A DNA stretch of 64,000 bases, taken from the NCBI RefSeq assembly GCF_000002985.6, contig NC_003280.10, positions 682,001-746,000 on the forward strand, read 5' to 3'. The notes under the pieces are model-generated. The model saw only the letters and a program-made list of their open reading frames with translations. It was not told the origin of the DNA and searched no databases. This DNA comes from Caenorhabditis elegans (Eukaryota; Nematoda; Chromadorea; Rhabditida; Rhabditidae). Below are positions 1-9,880 of the stretch, piece after piece (the first letter of the stretch is position 1; each line of letters starts with the position of its first letter). The position numbers and the translations under genes are program-made.

Positions 1-470
1 CGGTTTGCCGAAGATTTTTCAGTTCCGGAAATTTTTCTGATTTGCCGATTTTCCGGAATTTTTCAGTTTTGGCAAGTTGGTAGTTTGCCGGTTTGCCGGA
101 ATTTTTCAGTTCCGATAATTTTTCTGATTTGCCGGTTTGCCGGAGGTTTTTCAGTTCCGGCAATTTTTCTGATTTACCGATTTGCCGGAATTTTTCAGTT
201 CCGGCAATTTTTCTGATTTGCCGATTTTCCGGAATTTTTCAGTTTTGGCAAGTTGGTAGTTTGCCGGTTTGCCGGAATTTTTCAGTTTTGGCAAATTGGC
301 AATTTGCCGGTTTGCCGGAATTTTTCAGTTCCTATAATTTTTCTGATTTGCCGGTTTGCCGGAGGTTTTTCAGTTTCGGCAAATTGACAGTTTGCCGGTT
401 TGCCGGAATTTTTCAGTTCCGGCAATTTTCTGATTTGCCGATTTGCCGCTTGCCGGAAAAAGGCTTTAAG
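1..470. repeat. GCCGG-type tandem minisatellite
   Basis: Degenerate units built from GGTTTGCCGGAATTTTTCAG and TTCCGGCAATTTTTCTGATT repeat across the whole stretch. A 130-residue open frame here is a by-product of the repeat (runs of FSDLPVCR) and is not treated as a gene. Related GCCGG repeats recur at about 35640-36260 and 58556-58680. Confidence 0.9.
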
Positions 471-599
471 TATAAAATATCTTGAAAATATTGCAGAATA
501 TCGGAAAAATAGCGACCGTTTTTTTTTTTCAATTATTGGAATTTTCCAAAAATTACAAAAATATTAGTTAATCAAAAGGTCACGTTCTCAGAATGACAA

Positions 600-612
600 T
601 GAGTATATAAGA
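600..612 (+). promoter_or_regulatory. TATA-like box of VMO-I gene A
   Basis: GAGTATATAAGAT lies about 60 bp before the start codon and is kept exactly in copy B at about 7981-7993. The placement suits a core promoter of a short, highly expressed secreted-protein gene. It is inferred from sequence only. Confidence 0.55.
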
Positions 613-668
613 TAGCCAATTCATTTAAAAAATCATTTCAACCTTCCCAACCTTGCCGTCGATCTTCC

Positions 669-1320
669 ATGCACCTGCTGCTGATTGCTCTCGCCCTGCT
701 TTCAACTGCCGGTGCTGAGTATGTCCACTATCCTTCAAATGGATGCACTCGTCACAACGTGATGAACGGGTTCCAGCTCAAATTTGAAGGACCGCAAGGG
801 ATCTTTAAGAACGATCATGGTGTTGTCTCAATCAGCTTCTTCTGCAATCCACCAGACGGACGTAAGTATCACAATTATTTATTTAAATTCAATAATTGTT
901 TCATTTTTTAGTCACCAATGACGCCATTTCCAACAAGCTTGTTGTTAAGCCGGAGCTCCCATTTGGCCACTGGAGAGAGATTCAATGGTGCCCGAATGGA
1001 ACTGTTATCATCGGAATACAAACCAAATCTGACCGTGGTAGAATTGACAAAGCTGGTATCACCAACTTTGCTGCCAAGTGCGGACGTCCGGAAGTCAGAA
1101 CTGGAACTGAGACCTGGGCTTGGGGTATGTACCATAAGGGCACAAAATATATTTCGAGTTAAAAAAAATAAAATTTCCAGAGAATCTCGATACTTTTGGC
1201 GGTTGGGACAAGGAAATCAATTGTCCGGTTGGAGAGGCAATGTATAGATTTAGAGCGAATATTGCCAGAGGTCGAGGGCTTTTTAAATTTACTCACTTCA
1301 GCTGCAATAAGGTTGAATGA
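669..1320 (+). CDS. Secreted VMO-I family protein, copy A (intact)
   Basis: Three exons (669-861, 912-1124, 1181-1320) join in phase to give 181 residues. Residues 1-16 (MHLLLIALALLSTAGA) are a signal peptide. The mature part shows the three-fold pattern of vitelline membrane outer layer protein I: each third has a Trp or Cys-rich strand, a CPxG or CTxx element and a GFQLKFE-, IGIQTKSD- or YRFRANI-like strand, with paired cysteines (FFCNPP, AAKCG, SFSC-like ends). The family forms a beta-prism, and its function in worms is not established; it is likely extracellular. The gene lies on a duplicated 0.8-kb segment with its own TATA-like box and AATAAA. The start is chosen because it opens the signal peptide. 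The family call rests on the repeat pattern and length (human VMO1 is about 200 residues). Confidence 0.85.
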
Positions 1321-1347
1321 CTGTTAAATCAAAAAAAAACAATTTCA

Positions 1348-1353
1348 AATAAA
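1348..1353 (+). terminator. Poly(A) signal of VMO-I gene A
   Basis: AATAAA lies 28 bp after the stop codon and is conserved in copy B. Confidence 0.7.
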
Positions 1354-1634
1354 GATGTTTCTTCTGGGCATTTTCATGTTGTGATTGTACAAAATTAAAC
1401 TAATATCTGATAATTTTATAGACTGATTCCAAAAATCGATTTAAAAGAAGTGTGGGCATTGTTGCTCCTCACAGCTGGATCTGCTACGTTTCCAAGTTAG
1501 TTTTAACAGTTTGAATGGTAGAGTGAAGTTTTTGAGGATTCTACCTGAATAGATTAAAATCGGTTTTAAATGATCAAACCTTATAGTGAGACTCAACGAA
1601 AAATAATAGCATTTTTGGATCAGAATTCGAGAAG

Positions 1635-2116
1635 ATGCTAGGTATGATCAGTGTAAGGCAGAAGTGCGCGGCAATTGCCATTCGGCAACAACTGCCGAAA
1701 TTCCCGACAACTGCCGAAATTCCAAAGGTGCTTTTTTGCATCTGGGTTTCGTGCGCATTGGCGTTTATGGCCCCATCGTTTCTGGGCATGATACTCTACG
1801 TCAGTCCCCTGGTCTCTCGTAAGTTGATATATTTTTCGTAGAAAATATATCAAAATTCCTTCTTCAGCACAGCTCACCTTTTCATCACAATTTGCAGTTT
1901 TACGCGCTGGATATTTAAAGAAATCACTTCAGAAAATTACGTAAGTTAATTTTCGTTTGTAACAGTTTTAGGAATTTTATATATTCATGGAATATGGACC
2001 GAGATTACTCAACTCTTTGTTTTTTACATTTCAGGATTATTACACAACCAACGGCCAATACACGAACCACTACACCTCCCAGCTCCACAATAATTACCAA
2101 CAAGGATATTCCATAA
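1635..2116 (+). CDS. Possible small membrane protein, unknown family
   Basis: I do not recognise this gene. Three exons (1635-1818, 1868-1940, 2035-2116), each with GTAAGT-like donors and TTCAG acceptors, join in phase into 112 residues ending at TAA. Residues about 36-65 form one long hydrophobic segment (VLFCIWVSCALAF...LGMILYV), and the C-terminus is rich in Thr and Pro. The first 30 residues overlap GCCGAAATT-type repeat sequence, so the true first exon may lie elsewhere. In-phase splicing over two introns is the main support. It could equally be the tail of a longer or decaying chemoreceptor-like gene. Confidence 0.4.
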
Positions 2117-3340
2117 CATTTTGAATTGATTATTTTGTGGGATATAAATATAGATTTGTGAATAAAATTTGATTTTGATTGAAAATTGTGCGCTTTTTAA
2201 GCTTTTCGACATATCTTCCTTCAATCAACGGCCACATCAACATCATGTCAAAAAACTGACGATTTTTTTTTTGAAAAAAGTATTCTACAGTCAATGCCAT
2301 TTCAAAAAGTAATAGTAAACTTTTTAAACTGGTCGCTGTTGCTGAAGACATCATTAGAAAGAAAAACACCCACACACTAGCGACAATTTAACTTCGGAAG
2401 GTTTGTAACGTGTCACATAATGATATTTTCAAAGTTTAATAACATATTTCGTTCCTAAGAATATGGGGAGTAAAACCTATAGTGCTAATTTTTTTTGAAT
2501 GATTGCTTCAAATTTTATAGACGCGAGAATCGGTCCCCATAATTGTGAACCACCCTGTATATAGTAAATGATATCATATCAACGCCTTTGTTCTAGATGT
2601 AGACTCCTTCTTCTTCAACTTATCTTCCCAGGGGAGACCCTTTAATATCATTATAAATATTCACCTCTGGTATTTTTTTTACTCAGGATTTATCTCAAAA
2701 ATCTAGTTTAAACCAATGTTTTCCGGAATGTTACTCAAAAATCAGTGAAAATTAGAAAATGTCCTCATTTTAGATAGCCCTCATTTACTTTGAATTCAAA
2801 AATGGCATTGAAAAATTAAAATTTTAAATATAAAAGTCTTAATTTTTGAGATTTTCGGGCAAAATCTTGGATTTTAACTTTTCCATCAAGATCTCGAAAT
2901 TTAGAATGCGAAATTCGAATTCAGCGGCCAAATTTACCTCGTCTCCCAGTTTTCTGGACTCCCTACTAGTTGGGTTGGCCAATTCAAATGTTATAAAAAT
3001 TTGGGTTGTAAACAAAACTACACAGAAGGTATTTTGCAGGTTTTCACGGCCACCCAGTACAATAAATTTACGATTAGATATTTTGCATATCGACTTACTC
3101 TTTGTTCGCACTGTGCGACTACAACTACCTGGCATTTTTGATTATCGATTTGTTTCTGTTTGCATCTACTACTAACGCTACGATCATTTACTTTCTATTC
3201 ATTATATCTACCAATTGCACCTATCAATTTTCGATGGCAATTTCTAAGTTGTTCTTTGCCTACTTTCATAAAAATGTAAGCAGTTTTTTATTTCATGAAT
3301 ACACAAGGTAATAGTCTTGTTTCAGGAAAAACCATTTAAA
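2117..3340. other. No supported gene
   Basis: AT-rich sequence between the small membrane-protein model and the F-box gene. One hydrophobic open frame at about 3102-3311 has no recognised family. TTTGTTTCAG at 3315-3324 is the likely trans-splice or 5'-exon acceptor of the F-box gene. Confidence 0.6.
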
Positions 3341-6300
3341 ATGCTTTGTTTGCCGTTGCTTCCATTAAAAAACGTCATCAATCAAATGAGTTTCGAATCA
3401 GTGTGAGTTTGAATCAAACTTTACTTGTTAGGTCTGCAAATAAGTTTTGGGCTTTTTGAGTTAGAAAGAGAATTTTTTTAGGAAGAGAATTTTTTTTTAG
3501 AAAGAGAAAGTTATTTTTAGTGAGTATAAACGTTTTGCAATTTAGAATTTCCGCATTTTCTTAAAGGTGGGGTAGCGAAATTTATTACATTGCTTAAATA
3601 GACTTCAGAGTGTCTCAAAACATCGAATTTCCTAACAAGATTTCTTGAAAAACGTTCAAAATGTTTTTATGGTGGTTAAAATTAAGCTATTTAAATTAAG
3701 CTAAAAATTTAAAATGCGACAAATTGGTCAGTGTCGTAGCGGCTGAAAAGTACGTTTTTGTAATTATGCACATAAATACTTAAATGATAAAGCAGTTAGT
3801 AAGAAATATGAGTAATAGAAGTAATAAAAAATAGAAGAAAATAGAAGAAATATAAGTAAGAAGTAAGAATTAAGTAAGAAGTAAGAAAGAAGTTAGTTAG
3901 AAGTAAGAGTTAGTAGCAAATAGAGGATTTCACGAAATAAAAAAAATCACATGGTGTTAGGCTGACCCACTACACACGAATGGTGGGGAAATATTTTTTG
4001 AAAAATTGTAACGACACAGCGCACTTCAAATATTTATTTTTCAAATTAAGCGTCGATTTTCGTGCAATTTTTCATAAACTTTCAAATTTATTTTTGTGTT
4101 TATTGAAATTTTCTTTTTTATTATATTTTGCTTTTCTCCACAATATTATAAATTATTAGAAATGCGCTGTGACGTCACAAATTTTCGAAAAATATTTTCC
4201 GCTCTTTCATGTGCAGTGGAACGATGGGCTAACCTGACACCACGTGAAAATAGCATCTGAAAGCTTGTTTCAGGGCTGTTCAAAACTATAAGTTAGTTTT
4301 GCCCAAGGTACAGGCAAAAAAAGTATTTTAAGAGACGCAAAACAAAGTTGAACATCTTGATCAAACATGAGGGTGCTTGAAGCTTGTTGCTTGAAAATTT
4401 GGTTTTTGTGGTTGATTTACACCCTTGATCCACATCAAAACATGTTAGATGTACAGAACGCGAATTGCATAAAACACGAAATTGTTGTTTCTATTTTTCT
4501 TTAAAGTTTTTAAGATAAAAATCGAATGTTTTTGCAGATGGAGACTTTCGAAGACATCGAGGAAAATGTATGAAAAGATTAAAAACGTCAAAAAAAGTAT
4601 ATATAAAATAGTCATTGATAATCGTTTTGAATATAATATAATTTATCCTCGCTTCAAAACAAGAATTTTACGTTTTGAAAAAAAGAGTGACTTTGTGTCT
4701 GTCTATAATGAGATGGGTACAAACAAGGAAATAACAGCTTCAGTTTATCTCAAGTTCAGCGTTGATTTTTGGATCGAATTGTTCTAGTAAGTTTTGTTTA
4801 TTTTGATAATTTTCGGATTTCGTTTCATAGTTTTATTGCTTTACCGAATGTTGTAATGACAAAGAGCGGTTTTCACTACGTGACCTAGAAAAATCCAGAA
4901 CTCGACCAAAGATTTATCTGCAAGACTAATTGTCGATTGGTTTGCTGGAATGCAAGACTAATAGAGGAAGTACGGTAACTGTGATAACTTTTTTCGAAAA
5001 CGTTAGAAGGGTACATATATTCAAAAATGTACAACAAAACATACTTTTTTTCAGCAAGTTAGACAAAAGAGGACCAGGAAAGCTTCGTAGTTCGGTGTAC
5101 AAGTTAAATCACTTAAAAAAACGTTTAAAATACTTAAATCGTTTTGATGAACTGTTTTCGATTAAACACGTGGATTTGGTAATTGATAAATATAAACTTT
5201 TTGGAGACTCCATAAGCCATCCATTGTTTCAAAAGTGTGACTATATGGAGATAGTAGGAAATACTTCATATATCTCAAATAATGAAATGAATTTTGTATT
5301 GAACAATTTCAAACTGAAAAATGGACTGCTTACTAATTGTTTGATTGCCGAAGATTTCGATGTGACAGCTGTAAGTTTATAAACTAGTTTCATATATGGT
5401 ACGAAAAGTAGTGTGTATTTTTTTTGGTGCATTCTGCAAGTTTAAAAAAGGACTAACGGTTTAGACGATTTTGAACGTATAGTCTCAAAATGGGCTCAAA
5501 TGAACGAATTTCGTAATGAAACGTCTCAAAAATGTTTCAAAAAATTTTATATAACGGTTCAAAATTTCAAAAAAAAAAAAAATTACACTGATTTTAGCTG
5601 AAATCTCGATTTTTGGCCACTTTTAAATGTCAATTCTGTCCGAAGATAACCTTTAACTTTTTTGGAATTATCTTCCCCTATAATTTCTATTATAATTTCG
5701 TTGATTAGGGTCATTTTTCAACCGATAGGTAACTAAAAGTAATCGAAATAGGTTATCTTTCGGTTTCAAATGTACTTTAATCAACAAAATTAAATGAGAT
5801 AAACTACCAGAAAACGCAATAAAAGACGATAATTCCAAAAACTCCACTACAAACAGATGTGGCACGGAAAAGTGCCCGAAATTTGAGATTTCAGCAAAAA
5901 TCAGTAAATGTTTTTTTCTTGAAACCGCCTTAAAAAATTTTTGAAAAATTTTTGAACCTTGTTAACGAAGTATTCACTCTAGTCAAAAAACAAAAACAAG
6001 ATGTCTTCAGTTGAAAATGTTTCTTGTAGATGCAGCAGATTCCTCGTTTGGTTATTTTCAACGCACAACATATCACAGTAGAAGATTTAATAAAAATGGA
6101 TTGTGAAACTATCAAATTGTGTTATCATCAATTCAAACCACGACATATCAATCAGTTACTTCATCATTGGTTGTCGGGAGAAATGCCCAAGTTACGAAGA
6201 TTCCGTTTGAACTTCTATTGTGATACTACGTGGATCGGTGTAGTTTTATCTGGAATAGAACATTCGAAATGGGATGGGCAACGCCGAGCAAAGTTTTTTC

Positions 6301-6890
6301 GGTTAGTTGATGACAAAACCCATTATTTTTATTTAAAAAAAATATGAGGGACCAAATTTCTCTTTAATTGACTGGCTTCTGGCATTTTCGAATTTTTTTT
6401 CACTCAAAAAACTCCCGTGTATTGGCGCAAATACATGAAGCACATACACAGAGAGACTTTGCAAACAGAAAAAATTCGACCATAAACAAAAAAACCAGCT
6501 TCTATTTGTTTTCATCCTTCCTACTGAAACTTGAAATTTTTGAAAAACTGTTGTATTTGTTTCATTTTGGTCCAAACAAACCAAATTTTCAAAAAGTCAA
6601 TTTCGCAAAAAAAAAAAAGAAACAAAAACAAACAGGCAGTCCTAGTGCCAAATGGTCTTGGGATTACTATAATTGTATTGTTGTGGTTCGGTAGATATGC
6701 TTTAGGATTACTGTATTTTAAGTAAAAGCTAAAAATCCAATTTAACCTATATATTTTCAGCGATGGAATTGAGTCGATTGACTGTGGAAATGGATTTGAT
6801 ATAGAACGCAACGATGGACTTCTTGCAACGTTTTCTAGCTTAGAAGACTCGATTGATTTCGTTGTATGGGGCAATATATCTGCTCTGTAG
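3341..6890 (+). CDS. F-box B (fbxb-type) protein with FBA_2 domain
   Basis: Five exons (3341-3402, 4538-4786, 5055-5370, 6030-6301, 6761-6890) join in phase to 342 residues. The N-terminus reads LPLLPLKNVINQMSFESV joined to WRLSKTSRKMYEKIKN, which is the F-box of the nematode F-box B class. The last two exons carry the FBA_2 type associated domain: HHWLSGEMPKLRRFRLNF, then FDIERNDGLLATF and FVVWGN near the end. Such proteins are substrate adaptors of SCF E3 ligases: the F-box binds a Skp1-related protein and the C-terminal part is thought to bind targets. The family is large and fast-evolving in Caenorhabditis. The short first exon was found by phase and F-box homology; TTTGTTTCAG lies 16 bp before the ATG. 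A MITE sits in intron 1. The exact paralogue is not identified. Confidence 0.85.
3948..4246. mobile_element. Foldback MITE, CACGTGGTGTCAG family
   Basis: The ends are CACATGGTGTTAGGCTGACC and, inverted, CACGTGGTGTCAGG. The element lies wholly in intron 1 of the F-box gene. Related elements occur at 31245-31394, 33072-33254, 34275-34473 and about 34948-35102. Confidence 0.8.
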
Positions 6891-7084
6891 TACATTACAA
6901 ATAATATTTAATAACGTTTAAGGGGAAGTAGCTAACTTTGTTTTATTGCTTAATCTAAACCTCAAATTGTTTTGAAAGGCAATTTTTTAATTATGATACT
7001 TCAAAAAGAAAATTTCTCGAAAATTGTTTTATGATGGTTCAATGTGCCAAATTTAGCAAACAATAAAATTTTAAGTTGTTCGGT
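6891..7084. other. Short AT-rich spacer
   Basis: This is the 3' flank of the F-box gene. Nothing else is seen. Confidence 0.5.
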
Positions 7085-7321
7085 TCGGAGCCTTTATTTT
7101 TTGTTTCTGTTGTTGTTTATGACTACGCAAGCGAAGATGATGAAGTTGAAGTGGAGTACAGAAGATGCGACGAGTTCCCATATAAAATCGGTTTCTGGAT
7201 CGACGACACTACCGCCATTTCCGCTGAAGCTGAGAGAGATGATGATACTCGTTTTGCCGTTTGGATTTCGGTTTACAGAGAACCTATTCTATACGGACTA
7301 TTCGAAAACTATTTTGAGTAG
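7085..7321 (+). pseudogene. Terminal-exon fragment of a DUF3557-like gene
   Basis: The open frame from about 7085 to the TAG at 7319 encodes about 78 residues. Its last 67 (YDYASEDDEVEVEYRRC through LFENYF) are roughly four fifths identical to the C-terminus of the minus-strand gene at 57565-58847. No upstream exons of that gene are found here, and the first residues diverge, so this is a detached terminal exon. The frame is still open, which suggests it is young or was recently captured. It lies less than 1 kb before VMO-I copy B. Confidence 0.8.
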
Positions 7322-7945
7322 TCAATATAAATATTGATTTTTCACACACAGTTTACAAGCGGCCAAAGTTTTAGAAAAGTAGATTGATTATTTTATAATA
7401 TAGGGAATAAAGTTGGTGCTGTTATATGTTTTTGTTGAATCTGTTCATGGAACGTGTGCTCAGAAAAGCAAAAAATTCATAAAATTGGAATTATTCCGCG
7501 GAGGGGACAGGTACACCTGGATACACCTAGAAACAAGTTTTCAGAGTCTGATTTTGCTTGAAATGTATACGCTTGCTTAGTCAATTCAAGGAAAACGGTG
7601 GGACACCAAATTAATGGCTAATTCAAGAAAATCTACTTTTTTGCACTTTGGAAGGGACATTAAAAATAAAACCAATTTCTGAATGTAAATTTATTCACAA
7701 CGTTATGGGTTTCAATTGAGTATTTAGTTGTTCCGTAGAACAATTCGAGAAAATTGGCAAGTTGAAAAATATTTATCCAATTTGTGAAAAGAGCTCCAGT
7801 GTTTTTAATATTATCTGAAAATCTAGATTAGAAATAACTTACACAATTAAAAAATTATGCATTGTAATTATGAGGAAATGTCTCTTAAAATCCCGAAAAA
7901 AACTGATCGATCGGGCTGCAGAAGTTGAATACCTCAACTCTCTTT
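7322..7945. other. No gene seen
   Basis: AT-rich sequence between the DUF3557-like fragment and the start of duplication copy B. No repeat structure stands out. Confidence 0.6.
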
Positions 7946-8048
7946 AGTTAATCAAAAGGCCACGTTCTCAGAATGACAATGAGTATATAAGATAGCCAAT
8001 TCATTTAAAAAATCATTTCAACCTTCCCAACCTTGCCGTCGGTCTTCC

Positions 8049-9084
8049 ATGCACCTGCTGCTGATTGCTCTCGCCCTGCTTTCAACTGCCGGTGCGGAGT
8101 ATGTCCACTATCCTTCAAACGGATGCACTCGTCACAACGTGATGAACGGGTTCCAGCTCAAATTTGAAGGACCGCAAGGGATCTTTAAGAACGATCATGG
8201 TGTTGTCTCAATCAGCTTCTTCTGTAATCCACCAGACGGAGGTAAGTATCACAATTATTTATTTAAAAATCAATAATTTATTTTTTTTTAGTCTCCAACA
8301 ACGCCATTTCCAACAAGCTTGTTATAAAGCCAGAACTCCCATTTGGACACTGGAGAGAGATTCAATGGTGCCCGAATGGAACTGTTATCATCGGAATACA
8401 AACCAAATCTGACCGTGGTAGAATTGATAAAGCTGGAATCACCAACTTCGCTGCAAAGTGCGGACGTCCGGAAGTGAGGCACCACGTTTTCAAGATCTGT
8501 TCAAAAACAAGATCTACGAAAACAAGATCTACCAAAACAAGATCTACGTTTTCAGGATCTGGCACCGTGCCAACTGCGGTTTTCTCTACGCGCGCGTACG
8601 CGACGCGTGTTGCTAAGCGTAAATTCTAGAAGAAAATTTCAAAAAATATTCGTTTGAACGCTAAACAACACGCGACGCGTAACATCGGAGCATCGTTGTT
8701 TTGTTTTCTTCGAGAAAACCGCAGTTGGCACGGTGCCAGATCCTGAAAACGTAGATCTTGTTTTGGTAGATCTTGAAAATGTAGATCTTGTTTTGGTGGA
8801 TCTTGTTTTCGTAGATCTTGTTTTTGAACTGATCTTGAAACGTGGTGCCTCCCGGAAGTCAGAACTGGAACTGAGACCTGGGCTTGGGGTATGTACCATA
8901 AGGGCACAAAATATATTTCGAGTTAAAAAAAATAAAATTTCCAGAGAATCTCGATACTTTTGGTGGTTGGGACAAGGAAATCAATTGTCCGGTTGGAGAG
9001 GCAATGCATAGATTTAGAGCGAATATTTCCAGAGGTCGAGGGCTTTTTAAATTGACTCACTTCAGCTGCAATAAGGTTGAATGA
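8049..9084 (+). pseudogene. VMO-I family copy B, disrupted by a hAT-type MITE
   Basis: Exon 1 (8049-8241) and the start of exon 2 (from 8292) match copy A almost exactly, including the signal peptide. In exon 2 the sequence after CCGGAAGT is replaced by a MITE. The reading frame runs into the element and ends at TAG 8627-8629 after about 50 unrelated residues, so the last part of the middle repeat and all of the third are lost. Exon 2 resumes at 8860, and exon 3 (8945-9084) is still intact with one Tyr-to-His change relative to copy A. Promoter and poly(A) signal are also intact, so it may still be transcribed. A truncated product of about 162 residues is possible but unlikely to fold as a VMO-I prism. 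Confidence 0.9.
8476..8851. mobile_element. hAT-type MITE with 8-bp target duplication
   Basis: The element begins GAGGCACCACGTTTTCAAGA and ends with its inverted copy. It is flanked by CCGGAAGT at 8468-8475 and 8852-8859, while copy A carries a single CCGGAAGT. The arms contain tandem AAAACAAGATCTAC units and the centre holds CTAAACAACACGC...TCGGAGCATCGTTG. Eight-bp target duplications are typical of hAT transposons. It encodes no transposase. Confidence 0.95.
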
Positions 9085-9144
9085 ACTGTTAAATCAAAAA
9101 AAAAAAACAATTTCAAATAAAGATGTTTCTTTTGGCCTACTAAC

Positions 9145-9594
9145 CTGAACCAGATAAACCGAAAGCAGACAAATTCCAATCCAACTGTGAACACTTGTAA
9201 AATTATTCCACTGAAAAATTAACTTTTAGCATTAAAATTGAACTAATCCAAACGTACACCTGCGTTATTAGTACTCATTATAATCACAGTCAATGCAGTA
9301 ATTCCTAGCCCAATTGCAATAATATGTAGAGCTGTGTGAAGTAGTTTTGAAATAATCTTCGCGTCATACCGGTACAATCGATATGCCAACAAAGCTTCTC
9401 CTTGAAAATAAATAAATGCTAAAATCATCAGAAACGCGTGCAGTTGATCGCCACGTTTCCCCAGTGCCTTATTATCTCCGTTTTTGACTTTTGAAGGCCA
9501 CGCAAGACCATTTTTGAATGTGTTCAGGAAATATCCATTGAGACAGATTGTGATGAAACCGACGAAATGAGTTATTGAAAGAATTATGTCAAAC
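9145..9594 (-). pseudogene. Truncated cytochrome b561 gene
   Basis: Two exons on the minus strand (9594-9258, then 9210-9145) join in phase to about 134 residues typical of cytochrome b561: a first helix (ITHFVGFITICLNGYFL), a GLAWP motif, HAFLMILAFIYFQGEALLAY, LLHTALHIIAIGLGITAL and VHSWIGICLLSVYL. The histidines before these helices match the haem-ligand positions of the family, which moves electrons from ascorbate across membranes. After the third-exon donor CAG/GTTAG at 9144 the sequence changes at once to the 3' end of VMO-I copy B, so the last helix and C-terminus are missing. No start codon is found upstream of 9594. I infer a gene cut by arrival of the duplicated segment. Confidence 0.8.
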
Positions 9595-9880
9595 CTGTTG
9601 AAAGACCGAGCATTGCCGAGTCGAGAGTCTGTTTCTTTTGGCTTTTCCCGGTTGCCGAAATGTTTCCGAAGTTTTTACAACCAAAAGTTTTTTGTAGATC
9701 AAACCGTAATGGGACAGCCTGGCACCATGTGAAATGGTGAAGTGATTTTTTTGTACAAAATTGTCGATTAACCAATAAATTCAAATTGATCAATAATGAA
9801 GGGCCACGCTAACTAATCGATAAACCAAGAAAAGAAATCATTTCAATTAATTTCTTACCAACCTTCTCCAACCGCCTACA

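Larger units (their letters stand above)
562..1365 (+). repeat. Segmental duplication, copy A
   Basis: This segment, from TTAGTTAATCAAAAGG through the poly(A) signal AATAAAGATGTTTCTT, is nearly identical to 7946-9135. It carries promoter, three exons, two introns and the 3' UTR of the VMO-I gene. Copy B differs by a few substitutions and one MITE insertion, so the duplication is recent. Confidence 0.93.
7946..9135 (+). repeat. Segmental duplication, copy B
   Basis: Second copy of the segment at 562-1365, interrupted by a 376-bp MITE. Its right edge, about 9130-9135, abuts the last preserved exon of a cytochrome b561 gene on the opposite strand. Confidence 0.93.

Noticed and set aside
93-485. 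130-residue Phe-, Cys- and Leu-rich frame
   Set aside because: It lies entirely in the GCCGG minisatellite and mirrors the unit.
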